The notes under the pieces are model-generated. The model saw only the letters and a list, made by a program, of their open reading frames with translations. It ran no database searches and was not told the origin of the DNA. The position numbers and the translations under genes are program-made. Positions 39,548 through 48,028 of a stretch of 64,000 nt of DNA are shown here, piece after piece. The stretch comes from Gemella haemolysans (lineage in GTDB: Bacteria > Bacillota > Bacilli > Staphylococcales > Gemellaceae). The stretch lies in assembly GCF_901873445.1 (NCBI RefSeq), contig NZ_CABFLN010000064.1:13455-77454 (forward strand), in the 5' to 3' direction. Numbering within the stretch: position 1 is the stretch's first letter; each line of letters opens with the position of its first letter.

Positions 39548-40861
39548 TTGGAAAATTTAAAAAAAGAAATTGGATTTTTTGGAGCATTTTCTACAGTAGT
39601 TGGTGTAGTAATTGGTTCTGGTGTGTTTTTCAAAGCAGCCGTCATATATAAGACTACAGGAAATGTTAACCTCGGCTTACTCGCATGGATTCTTGCAGGA
39701 ATTATTAGTATTTGTGCAGGATTAACTACTGCTGAGCTTGCCGCTGCTATACCGGAAACCGGAGGCATGATAATTTGGGTTGAAAAAGCTTATGGTAAAA
39801 CAGTATCATATTTACTCGGATGGGCTCAAGCTGTAATATACTATCCTGCTAGTATAGCTGCCGCTGCCGCTATTTTTTCAACACAATTTCTAAATCTTTT
39901 TGGTGTAGATAAAAAATACTCAATTCTTATAGGTGCTTGTGCTGCTACTACTGTGACAGGATTAAATTTACTTGGTAGCAAGGCTAGTGGTCGCATTCAA
40001 ACTGTAGCGACAATTTGTAAACTTATACCAATTATTGCAATTATTATTTTCGGATTATTACAATCTAAACCAACAACAATCGAACTTTTTCCTAGTAGTT
40101 CATCATCTAGTTCTACACCTCTAGCTGCTCTTGGTGCTGCAATGTTAGCTGCCATGTATGGTTATGATGGTTGGAGTAATGTTGGAACTATTGCTGGGGA
40201 AATGAAAAATCCAAAAAAAGATTTACCACGAGCAATTTTATATGGTTTACTAGTAATAACTGCAATTTATCTACTTATCAATGTAGCATATTTACTTACT
40301 ATGCCTATGGAACAAATAGCTGGTAACAGTAATGTTCCTAATGATGTAGCTACTAAATTATTTGGACCAAACGGTGGGAAAATAATAACTATTGGTATTA
40401 TGATTAGTGTTTATGGAACTATGAATGGCTTTACTATGACCGCTATTCGCGTTCCTTATGCAATGGCAATGAAAGATCAGATTCCATTTAAAAACTTCTG
40501 GATCAAACTAAATAGATTCTCAATTCCATATTTCTCAGCTTTAGTAACTTTAGTTTTAACTATTGCGATGATGTTTACAGGAGAATTTGACACTCTTACA
40601 GATTTTCTTTTATTTACAATTTGGATTTTCTTTATAGCGACATTTTTCGCTGTATTTGTCCTTAGAAAAAGAGAACCTAATATGCCACGTCCATACAAAG
40701 TCCCATTTTACCCTATAGTTCCTTGGATTTCTATAATAGGTGGAGCTTACATAGTACTTGCTGCTATTATTACTCAATTTACATTAGCTATAAGTGGTGT
40801 TATTATTACATTACTTGGTTTAGTATTTTACACAGAAACTCATAAAAAATTCAAAAAATAA
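39548..40861 (+). CDS. APC-family amino acid permease (SteT-like)
   Basis: 437 residues, about 12 membrane spans. Span 1 motif VVIGSGVFFKAAV near 20, IPETGGMIIWVEKAYG near 73 and YDGWSNVGTIAGEMKNPKKD near 200-219 place it in the LAT-like APC branch. Closest remembered relative is B. subtilis SteT, a Ser/Thr exchanger; substrate not certain. Start is TTG at 39548, supported by AAGGGGGAG. Confidence 0.85.
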   Translation: MENLKKEIGFFGAFSTVVGVVIGSGVFFKAAVIYKTTGNVNLGLLAWILAGIISICAGLTTAELAAAIPETGGMIIWVEKAYGKTVSYLLGWAQAVIYYPASIAAAAAIFSTQFLNLFGVDKKYSILIGACAATTVTGLNLLGSKASGRIQTVATICKLIPIIAIIIFGLLQSKPTTIELFPSSSSSSSTPLAALGAAMLAAMYGYDGWSNVGTIAGEMKNPKKDLPRAILYGLLVITAIYLLINVAYLLTMPMEQIAGNSNVPNDVATKLFGPNGGKIITIGIMISVYGTMNGFTMTAIRVPYAMAMKDQIPFKNFWIKLNRFSIPYFSALVTLVLTIAMMFTGEFDTLTDFLLFTIWIFFIATFFAVFVLRKREPNMPRPYKVPFYPIVPWISIIGGAYIVLAAIITQFTLAISGVIITLLGLVFYTETHKKFKK

Positions 40862-40902
40862 CTATTCTAAATAAAATATATCAAAATAAAACTAAACTAG
40901 AA

Positions 40903-40953
40903 AATGGATCTTAAAAGACTTTCTTTAATAATGAATGACTTTTAAGGTCCATT
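40903..40953 (+). terminator. Terminator of the APC permease
   Basis: AATGGATCTTAAAAG / CTTTTAAGGTCCATT, 15 positions with one G-U pair; the tail is CATTTTATT, so moderate. Confidence 0.6.
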
Positions 40954-40960
40954 CATTTTA

Positions 40961-40989
40961 TTGATATTCAATTTTTTTTTTGATAAAAT
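40961..40989 (+). promoter_or_regulatory. Promoter of the membrane-protein gene at 41116
   Basis: -35 TTGATA (40961-40966), exactly 17 bases (ten T inside), -10 TAAAAT (40984-40989). Expected start near 40996. Confidence 0.7.
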
Positions 40990-40995
40990 ATGATT

Positions 40996-41072
40996 ATAAC
41001 TTCTTTCGCTTTGTAAAGAAGATTGGAGTTATCTAACTAGTATTTTGCAACAGATAACTTCAATATTTTTTT
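40996..41072 (+). promoter_or_regulatory. Putative transcription attenuator leader
   Basis: Two exclusive folds. Fold 1: ATAACTTCTTT (40996-41006) pairs with AAAGAAG (41015-41021) and AGTTAT (41027-41032). Fold 2: ATTGGAGTTATCT (41022-41034) pairs over 13 positions with AGATAACTTCAAT (41052-41064) followed by T7, an intrinsic terminator. The AGTTAT segment is shared, so forming fold 1 prevents termination. The terminator lies between promoter and gene, which implies regulated read-through. Ligand or trigger unknown; no known riboswitch class recognised. Confidence 0.6.
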
Positions 41073-41115
41073 ATCAAAATCACGGTTATTGTAGTAGTAA
41101 GGAGGAAACTTTATC

Positions 41116-41997
41116 TTGAATTTTATTTTAAAAAAAGAGACCATTCTAACGTCCTTTTATACAATTTCATTGTCTTTATTAATAAGTAAATTCTCAGTAG
41201 ATTATTTATTTTCAGATAAATCAATATACGACTTTTTTCACTTTATACTGCTTTTTATTATTTTCTTTAATAGTTGGCTGTTGGAAGTTGTTCATCTAAA
41301 TAGATACGGAAAAGATAGTTTTATAAATTACTTCTTTTTAACTTCACAAATAATTGTTATATTGAATTTACTAGTGAGAAATTCTTTAAATATTAAATAT
41401 ATACTTGCTACATTAATCCTACTATCAGTAATATTAAGTATCCAGCATATAACCGAATATATTCTGACTGATAAAAAAGACCTAATGATAAAAAAACTAA
41501 CAGAACCATTCTGTTATATTCACACAGGTCGTACACTTTCTTTATTATTATGTTTAATAATTATAGATTATTGTTACTGGTTTATATTTCTTGCTTTTAC
41601 GATAAGTCAGCTATTCCCAAGCTTTATCTCTAGAAGTATTCATGTAAGAGATATAAATTTTTATCATTTAACTACTCATTTATTTATAATTACTAACACT
41701 ATAGCCATTAGTTTGTGGTTAAGTGATTTAAAAATAAATATTACTGCAAAGATAATTTTATTAATTAGTATAGTATTTATTCTTTTATTAACTGTCTATC
41801 GAAAAATATTTAAAACAATCGATAGAACTTTAACAAAACAATCAGGTAATACGTATATAATTGGTATGTATTTTACAATATTAGAGTTAATATTTATCAA
41901 TTTATTTTTCGTTTTAGAATACGACTGGAAATACTTTCTACCGTGTTACGCTTGTGGCATCATAAGTAATCGATGTTTTAACCAATATAAAAAATAA
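41116..41997 (+). CDS. Polytopic membrane protein of unknown function
   Basis: 293 residues, about eight to nine hydrophobic spans covering nearly the whole length, with short Lys-rich loops. A His/Arg segment (RSIHVRDINFYHLTTHLF, near 175) lies before a span. Some resemblance in layout to LtrA-type (low-temperature requirement) proteins, but I cannot establish the family. TTG start at 41116 after GGAGGAAAC. Sole gene of a transcription unit controlled by the leader described above, and closed by a strong terminator. Confidence 0.7.
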   Translation: MNFILKKETILTSFYTISLSLLISKFSVDYLFSDKSIYDFFHFILLFIIFFNSWLLEVVHLNRYGKDSFINYFFLTSQIIVILNLLVRNSLNIKYILATLILLSVILSIQHITEYILTDKKDLMIKKLTEPFCYIHTGRTLSLLLCLIIIDYCYWFIFLAFTISQLFPSFISRSIHVRDINFYHLTTHLFIITNTIAISLWLSDLKINITAKIILLISIVFILLLTVYRKIFKTIDRTLTKQSGNTYIIGMYFTILELIFINLFFVLEYDWKYFLPCYACGIISNRCFNQYKK

Positions 41998-42001
41998 AAA
42001 G

Positions 42002-42040
42002 GTAGTAAACTCTCTAAGTTAGAAAGTTTACTACTTTTTT
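42002..42040 (+). terminator. Bidirectional terminator
   Basis: GTAGTAAACT / AGTTTACTAC, 10 bp, flanked by T6 on the plus side and T5 on the minus side; ends the gene at 41116 and the converging esterase gene. Confidence 0.92.
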
Positions 42041-42042
42041 AT

Positions 42043-42690
42043 TTATCTTGCTTCTTCGTAATCCAAGACTTCTGCAACTTTACTAGCAATATACTTCGCT
42101 AATTTTTCATGATTTTTTTCATCTAAGTGAATGCAGTCAATTAATGAAGTCTCTGCAACACGCCCCGCATTTAAGAAGTCTACTTCATATTTATCACTTA
42201 CTTCTTTGAATGTTTGAGCTAAGAATTTTGATTGTTTTAAACTATTTTCGTCAAATTCCCCAAATAAGCTTTGTCTTTCTACTATTTCATCACGTAAAGG
42301 AACTGGTGAAACGACAAGAATTTTCGGAATTTTATATCCCGCGATTAAGTGTGGATTTCTTATATATTTAATATATTCTTCGACTCCTCTTGCTATATGT
42401 TTTGCACTCGGATTAAATTGTTTTTTCAAATCATTAGTACCTAACATGATTATTACCAAGTCCACAGGTACATGACTTAACATTAAAATTGGTAGTGTAT
42501 CAATACCACATCTAACCGGTACAATTGTATCTTTTGCAGTAACTGTTCTTCCGCAAAGAGCTTCTTCTATAATAGTATCATTAGGACGAAATTCTGCTAG
42601 TAATTTAGTCCAACGTTTGTCAGTTCTTACTCCATCCTCACCTGGGACATATCCCCAAGTGTTGCTATCCCCAATACATAAAATACGCAT
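42043..42690 (-). CDS. SGNH/GDSL-family esterase
   Basis: 215 residues. Block I CIGDSNTWGYVPG at the N-terminus (catalytic Ser), MLGTNDLKK near 88 (block III Asn) and the Asp/His pair LIDCIHLDEKNH near 188. The CGRTVTAKD loop resembles arylesterases of the MsAcT type. Start ATG at 42690 with GGTGGAG upstream; the in-frame GTG four codons earlier is inside that site. Substrate unknown. Confidence 0.85.
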   Translation of the reverse strand: MRILCIGDSNTWGYVPGEDGVRTDKRWTKLLAEFRPNDTIIEEALCGRTVTAKDTIVPVRCGIDTLPILMLSHVPVDLVIIMLGTNDLKKQFNPSAKHIARGVEEYIKYIRNPHLIAGYKIPKILVVSPVPLRDEIVERQSLFGEFDENSLKQSKFLAQTFKEVSDKYEVDFLNAGRVAETSLIDCIHLDEKNHEKLAKYIASKVAEVLDYEEAR

Positions 42691-42820
42691 AATTTTCTCC
42701 ACCTTTTTTCTTCTAAATTCTTCTTAATTTTATCAAACTAATATAAAAAATGCAATAGAGCCAGATGATAAAAGTACTAATAATTGTTATCAGTGCAGTA
42801 TTTTTGTAATATCCTCTCTC

Positions 42821-42850
42821 TTAAATTATAATAACAATATTATAATTTAA
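42821..42850. promoter_or_regulatory. Perfect 13-bp inverted repeat before the CDF exporter
   Basis: TTAAATTATAATA-ACAA-TATTATAATTTAA, ending right at the GGAGG ribosome site. It contains TATAAT-like boxes in both directions, so it could be a metalloregulator operator or an mRNA hairpin affecting initiation. Confidence 0.6.
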
Positions 42851-42860
42851 GGAGGACAAA

Positions 42861-43766
42861 ATGATACAAACAAATTTCCATCATAAAAAACATTATAAAA
42901 TTCAAGCATACTCAAAAAAAGTACTTTATACAACATTAATTTTAACAATAAGTTTTGCATTATTAGAATATATCGGAGGACTTCTATCTAATTCATTAGC
43001 ACTATTAGGTGATTCATTCCATATGTTTTCTGATGTTATTGCATTAGGATTCAGTTTAATAGCCTTACTATTCAGTTCAAAAAAGCCAAATAAAAAATAC
43101 ACTTTTGGTTTTGTGAGATTAGAAGTACTAGCCGCCTTTATTAATGGTTTAATGCTAGTTGGTATTTCTATTTATTTAATTTTCGAAGGATTTATGAGAT
43201 TCTTCAATCCGAAAGATATTGATTTCAAATCTATGCTGATAATTTCAACAATAGGTTTAATCTTTAATATTGTAGTAACGATAATTTTAACAAAAAGTTT
43301 AAAAGAAGAAGACAATCTTAATATCCAAAGTGCTTTATGGCATTTCCTTGGTGATTTAATCAGTTCAATCGGAATTATAATTTCATCTACAATTATTTAC
43401 TTTACAAACTATCAAATTGTTGATGTTATTATGAGTATTATAATCAGTATAATTCTTTTCAAAGGTGGATATAAAATTACAAAATCATCATTTGTAATTT
43501 TAATGGAAGCTACTACTTTAGATACTGAAGAAATTTACAATAAGATTAAAGAGATAGAAGGTATTGCAGATATTCATGAGTTTCATATTTGGCATACAGA
43601 TACAAATGAAATTAACGCAGCAATGCATATCCTTTTAGATGAGTATAATACTGCTAAAGATTATATAATAGTAGAAAATGTAAAAATTCTTCTTAAAGAA
43701 CAATACGATATTGAACACTGTTTTATTGCTTTAGAAAATATTAAATACAACGATCATAGTTTATAA
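42861..43766 (+). CDS. Cation diffusion facilitator (CzcD-like metal exporter)
   Basis: 301 residues; six membrane spans (about 20-210) and a cytosolic ferredoxin-like domain. Transport-site residues are visible as LLGDSFHMFSDV near 50 and ALWHFLGDLISS near 155, the HxxxD pattern typical of zinc/cadmium CDF exporters. His-rich start (FHHKKHYK). Functions as a metal/proton antiporter at the membrane. Monocistronic. Confidence 0.92.
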   Translation: MIQTNFHHKKHYKIQAYSKKVLYTTLILTISFALLEYIGGLLSNSLALLGDSFHMFSDVIALGFSLIALLFSSKKPNKKYTFGFVRLEVLAAFINGLMLVGISIYLIFEGFMRFFNPKDIDFKSMLIISTIGLIFNIVVTIILTKSLKEEDNLNIQSALWHFLGDLISSIGIIISSTIIYFTNYQIVDVIMSIIISIILFKGGYKITKSSFVILMEATTLDTEEIYNKIKEIEGIADIHEFHIWHTDTNEINAAMHILLDEYNTAKDYIIVENVKILLKEQYDIEHCFIALENIKYNDHSL

Positions 43767-43771
43767 AAGAA

Positions 43772-43811
43772 GGAGCCTAAGTTGAATAAATATCAACTTA
43801 GACTCCTTTTT
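43772..43811 (+). terminator. Bidirectional terminator CDF exporter / HAD phosphatase
   Basis: GGAGCCTAAGTTGA / TCAACTTAGACTCC with one mismatch, followed by T5 on the plus strand and TTC-rich sequence on the minus. Confidence 0.88.
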
Positions 43812-44493
43812 ATAATTTCAATAAATCTATAGTTTTCTCTATTTTATACGTAGGTACTATCTCTGGATTAGAAATTTTATGAATATCTACTAAACAACTG
43901 TCTATCCCGGCATTATTAGCACCTAGTATATCCGATGTAAGAGTATCCCCTATCATTAAAACTTCATCCTTATTTTCTACATCTATTTCTTTTAAGATAA
44001 TATCAAAAAATTCTTTATCTGGCTTTTTGCTACCAATTTCTTCGGAAATAAAAATTCTCTCAAAATATTTATTAAGATTATTATTTTTTAGTCTTGTATG
44101 TTGAGTAATTCCAATTCCATTAGAAGCTACATATAATTTATGAGTTGATGTTAACTTCTCTAACATTTCAATTATTCCATCAAAAAGTTGATTTCCTTCA
44201 GCAAGATATCCTCTATATCTATTATCTACTTCATTACCATCAACTTTTCTATCAAATAACTTAAAAAATCTTATAAATCTTTCACTTGTAACTTCTTTAT
44301 TCGATATTTCTCCACGTTCAAAACTTCTCCATAGAGATTTATTTATCGTTTCGTATTGTTCAAACAACTCATTATTATATTCTATATTCTCATCTTCTAA
44401 TAATTTTTTAAAAGCTATAACTTGTGCTTTACCAAAATCTAACAATGTATCATCTAAATCAAATAATAAATACTTATACTTATCTAAAATCAT
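43810..44493 (-). CDS. HAD-family nucleotidase (YjjG-like)
   Basis: 227 residues. HAD motifs: LFDLDDTLLDF (residues 10-20), VASNGIG near 118, K in GSKKPDKEFF near 152 and MIGDTLTSDILGANNAG near 173-189. The helical cap between motifs I and II fits the YjjG group, which removes phosphate from noncanonical pyrimidine nucleotides. Monocistronic. Confidence 0.85.
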   Translation of the reverse strand: MILDKYKYLLFDLDDTLLDFGKAQVIAFKKLLEDENIEYNNELFEQYETINKSLWRSFERGEISNKEVTSERFIRFFKLFDRKVDGNEVDNRYRGYLAEGNQLFDGIIEMLEKLTSTHKLYVASNGIGITQHTRLKNNNLNKYFERIFISEEIGSKKPDKEFFDIILKEIDVENKDEVLMIGDTLTSDILGANNAGIDSCLVDIHKISNPEIVPTYKIEKTIDLLKL

Positions 44494-44578
44494 CGTTTCA
44501 CTCCATTTGTGTATTATTTAATCATTATAACACAGAGAATACTTTTTTGAAAATATAGCTTTATTTATCTCATAAAAT

Positions 44579-45625
44579 TTATTTTTTATTCTTAAAATGT
44601 TCTCGAACTCGTGGAGCTACTTCTTCTCCAAATAGTTTTATAGCTTTCATTATATCTTCATGTGGCATAGACCCAAGAGGTAGATGTAGCATAAATCTAT
44701 CTAATCCTAATGTTTCTATCATATCAATAAGTTTATTGGCAACTGTTTCTGGACTACCTACCAACATAGATCCATCTGGCCCTACGCTATTTAAATATTG
44801 TTCGAAAGTAAGAGGCCTCCAAAATGGTCTATCTTTTAAAATTGCATCAACTACTTGTTTTGTTGGATGGAAATATTTTTTAATCGCTTCTTCATCCGTA
44901 TCAGCTACAAATCCCCAAGAATGTGAAGCAACTTTTAACTTATCGTTACTATGACCTGCATTACGTCCTATAGCCCTATAATAATCTATTAAACCTTTGA
45001 AAGCTTTATATTGACCTCCTATTATTGCATAAGCTATAGGTAATCCTTTTTGAGCTATTTTAATAGTAGACTCCGTATTTCCTCCTGTCGCTACCCAAAT
45101 TGGAAAATCTTCTTGAACACTTCTCGGATACACTCCCTTATTTTCTACCTTTTGTGTATATTTTCCTTCCCATGTTAACATTTCATTATCTTTAATTTTC
45201 TCTAACATCGCTAATTTTTCATCAAACAATTCTTCATAATCACCTAAATCATAACCGAACAACGGAAATGATTCTGTAAATGAACCGCGACCTACCATTA
45301 CTTCTGCTCTACCTTTAGAAATAGCATCGATTGTTGCATATTGTTGATAAACTCTTACTGGGTCCGATGATGATAATACTGTTACTGCTGAACTTAATTT
45401 TATATTTTTTGTAACAGCAGCACCAGCTGCTAATAAAATTTCTGGTGCTGATACTGCAAAATCTTCTCTATGATGCTCACCGATTGCGTAAAGATCTAAA
45501 CCAACTTCATCAGCAAGTTTCATTTCTTCTATCATATCTCTAATACGTTCATCATGTGCAGGTGTTATTCCTGTTCCTTCAATTTCTGTAGTTTCACCAA
45601 ATGTACTAATTCCTAACTCTATCAT
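44579..45625 (-). CDS. LLM-class flavin-dependent oxidoreductase
   Basis: 348 residues, luciferase-like TIM barrel using FMN: AIGEHHREDF near 46, VEVMVGRGSF-like flavin segment near 108 and WVATGGNTEST near 178. Substrate unknown; such enzymes oxidise small organics. An MhqR-like operator lies 18-35 bases upstream and the regulator gene is directly upstream, so it is probably induced by quinone-like or electrophilic stress. Confidence 0.85.
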   Translation of the reverse strand: MIELGISTFGETTEIEGTGITPAHDERIRDMIEEMKLADEVGLDLYAIGEHHREDFAVSAPEILLAAGAAVTKNIKLSSAVTVLSSSDPVRVYQQYATIDAISKGRAEVMVGRGSFTESFPLFGYDLGDYEELFDEKLAMLEKIKDNEMLTWEGKYTQKVENKGVYPRSVQEDFPIWVATGGNTESTIKIAQKGLPIAYAIIGGQYKAFKGLIDYYRAIGRNAGHSNDKLKVASHSWGFVADTDEEAIKKYFHPTKQVVDAILKDRPFWRPLTFEQYLNSVGPDGSMLVGSPETVANKLIDMIETLGLDRFMLHLPLGSMPHEDIMKAIKLFGEEVAPRVREHFKNKK

Positions 45626-45642
45626 TTTATGTCCTCCTATAT

Positions 45643-45660
45643 TATCTCAATTTCAAGATA
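45643..45660. promoter_or_regulatory. MhqR-like operator before the LLM oxidoreductase
   Basis: TATCTCAATTTCAAGATA, an inverted repeat with the same outer bases as the site at 46140-46157. From memory, B. subtilis MhqR binds a TATCTCGAATTC-type palindrome. Confidence 0.65.
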
Positions 45661-45687
45661 TTATATTATAAAACAAGAAAACAATTT

Positions 45688-46096
45688 TTAATTAATTTTC
45701 TTTAGTATTTCTGTCAATGTATTTAATTCTTCTTCAGTTAAATCATCAAAAATCTTTTTAGTATTTATTTTATATGTAGGGAAAATATCATCCATTAAAC
45801 TCTCACCTGCTTGAGTCAACTTAATATAAGTTACTCTTTTGTCCTTTTGACTAAGCTTTCTATATAACATATCCTTTTTTCTCAAGGTTATCAACAACAT
45901 ATGTTGCACTACCGCTAGCAAGTAATATTCTATCTCGTATTTCTTGAATATTTTTCTCACCTTTACTATATAAAAATTCCATAACAGCAAATTCAGTAGC
46001 ATTAATTGGATAATTTTTTAAAGTTTTCTTCAAATCATCTATTAATAAATTACTCGCTCTCATAATTCCAATAATAGCTTTAAACTCATTATTCAT
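45688..46096 (-). pseudogene. MhqR-like MarR-family regulator, frameshifted
   Basis: Two overlapping reading frames together make one MarR protein of about 135 residues. Frame 1 (46096-45860) gives the N-terminal dimer and wing-helix part ending NLEKKGYVI and a stop. The other frame, used from about 45880 down, reads KKDMLYRKLSQKDKRVTYI and on to the C-terminal helices. Removing one A from the A6 run (45875-45880, as T on the plus strand) restores NLEKKDMLYRKLSQKDKR, which matches MhqR spacing. Either the gene is off in this genome, it is phase-variable, or the base is a sequencing error. Confidence 0.8.
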
Positions 46097-46139
46097 AAGG
46101 CTTCTCCTACTTTTATTATATACTTATTCCCCTCACAAT

Positions 46140-46157
46140 TATCTCGAATATGAGATA
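46140..46157. promoter_or_regulatory. MhqR-like operator before the regulator gene
   Basis: TATCTCGAATATGAGATA, with TATCTC/GAGATA arms, 44 bases upstream of the regulator start; suggests autoregulation. Confidence 0.65.
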
Positions 46158-46199
46158 GTTATACTTCATTAACTTTATATTGTCAAAGAAATAATATTA

Positions 46200-46233
46200 A
46201 AAGACATCTAGAGAGAAATCTCTAAATGCCTTT
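46200..46233 (-). terminator. Terminator of the ABC exporter operon
   Basis: Minus strand AAAGGCATTTAGAGA / TCTCTAGATGTCTTT with two mismatches, tail TTAATATT; moderate. Confidence 0.65.
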
Positions 46234-46237
46234 AATT

Positions 46238-48028
46238 TTATTCTGCAAATTGACTTTGATATAATTCTGAATAGAAACCTTTTTGTTCTACTAATTCGTC
46301 ATGGTTACCTTGTTCGATAATGTCTCCATCTTTTAATACCAGTATTTTATCTGCATTTCTAATTGTTGATAAACGGTGGGCTATTACGAATGTAGTACGC
46401 CCTTCCATAAGTTTATTCATAGCTTTTTGAATTAGTACTTCTGTACGTGTATCTACACTTGAGGTTGCTTCATCAAGAATTAATATAGGCTTATCAGCAA
46501 GTATTGCACGAGCAATTGTTAATAATTGTTTCTGTCCTTGCGAGATATTTGAAGCATCTTCATTTAATTCCATATCATATCCACCCGGTAAAGTTTTAAT
46601 AAAGTGATGAATGTGAGCCGCTTTAGCCGCTTCTATTACTTCTTCATCTGTAGCATCCAAACGACCATAACGAAGGTTTTCCATTATTGTTCCTTTAAAT
46701 AACCATGTATCTTGTAGTACCATTGTAAAGTAAGAACGAAGCTCAGCTCTATCTAATTTAGAAATATCTTTCCCATCAATATAAATATTTCCACCGTTGA
46801 TATCATAGAATCTCATAAGTAATTTAACCATTGTTGTTTTACCTGCTCCTGTAGGTCCTACAATAGCAATCATTTCACCTTTTTTAACATCACTAGTAAA
46901 GTTTTTAATAATAATCTGATCTTCTACATAGCCGAATTTAACTTTATCAAATACAACATTACCCTCTTTATTAGTAACTGTTTCAAGTACTTCTGCATCT
47001 TCTTCATCTTTAGCATCTAAGAACTCAAAAACTCTTTCTCCAGCCGCAGCCATCTTTTGAATTTCTGACATAGACTGTGCTATTTGACCAATTGGCTGAG
47101 TGAAGTTTCTTATATATTGGATAAAGGCTTGAATATCACCTACGCCAATAGTTCCTTTAGAAACTAATAATCCACCTGAGAAAACAATACCAACATAACC
47201 TAGGTTACCAACAAAGTTAATCACAGGGAACATTAATCCTGAGAAGAAGTTTGCTTTCCATGATGATGTATATAATTGTTTATTTTTATCATTGAACTCT
47301 TTTACACTTTTTTCTTTATAGTTAAATGCAGCAATAATATTCTGACCTGAGAAACTTTCTTCTACTTGCCCATTCACATCAGAAAGCATTTTTTGTTGGC
47401 TTCTGAAATATTTTTGACTCCATTTTGTTATAACGCCTAATAGGATTCCCGAAATAGGGATTAAAGCTAACGCAATAAGCGTCATTAAAGGACTTATTGT
47501 AAACATCATTACCAATACCCCTAAAACCGTTGCAGTATTAGAAATTATTTGTGTAAAACTTTGGTTAAGTGATTGACCTAATGTGTCCACGTCATTTGTT
47601 ACACGTGATAAAGTTTCACCTACTGTACGTTGTTCAAAGTATCCAACAGGTAAAGTATTTATTTTCTTACTTATATCTTTACGAATATCATAAGTCATTT
47701 GTTGAGAAATATTACTCATCAACCAACCTTGAATAAACATGAATAATGATGAAAGTATATATAAACCTAATACAGTAAGTAAAATCCCTGCTATTTTCTC
47801 GAAGTTGATACTACCTTCATTACTAATCTTAGCTACTAACCCTTCAAAAAGTTCAGTAGTTGCTTTCCCCATAATCTTAGGCCCTACTATACCAAATACA
47901 GTACTAGCTAATGCAAAGAATACAATCAATATGCTTGAAAGTTTATACTGTGTAAACATCAATTTGATAATTCTTTTTAATGTTCCAGAAAAGTTATTAG
48001 CTTTTTCTATTTTTTGATCTTTAGCCAT
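46238..48028 (-). CDS. ABC exporter subunit B (heterodimeric multidrug type)
   Basis: 596 residues: six membrane spans (about 25-310) fused to an ATPase domain with Walker A VGPTGAGKTTM, signature NISQGQKQLL and Walker B ILILDEATSSVD, a canonical catalytic Glu. ATG at 48028 chosen because AAGGAGGTAAAC lies upstream; the longer frame runs into the preceding gene. Overlaps the partner gene by 8 bases. Resembles LmrD/EfrB/BmrD subunits; drug or peptide export is inferred. Confidence 0.9.
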   Translation of the reverse strand: MAKDQKIEKANNFSGTLKRIIKLMFTQYKLSSILIVFFALASTVFGIVGPKIMGKATTELFEGLVAKISNEGSINFEKIAGILLTVLGLYILSSLFMFIQGWLMSNISQQMTYDIRKDISKKINTLPVGYFEQRTVGETLSRVTNDVDTLGQSLNQSFTQIISNTATVLGVLVMMFTISPLMTLIALALIPISGILLGVITKWSQKYFRSQQKMLSDVNGQVEESFSGQNIIAAFNYKEKSVKEFNDKNKQLYTSSWKANFFSGLMFPVINFVGNLGYVGIVFSGGLLVSKGTIGVGDIQAFIQYIRNFTQPIGQIAQSMSEIQKMAAAGERVFEFLDAKDEEDAEVLETVTNKEGNVVFDKVKFGYVEDQIIIKNFTSDVKKGEMIAIVGPTGAGKTTMVKLLMRFYDINGGNIYIDGKDISKLDRAELRSYFTMVLQDTWLFKGTIMENLRYGRLDATDEEVIEAAKAAHIHHFIKTLPGGYDMELNEDASNISQGQKQLLTIARAILADKPILILDEATSSVDTRTEVLIQKAMNKLMEGRTTFVIAHRLSTIRNADKILVLKDGDIIEQGNHDELVEQKGFYSELYQSQFAE

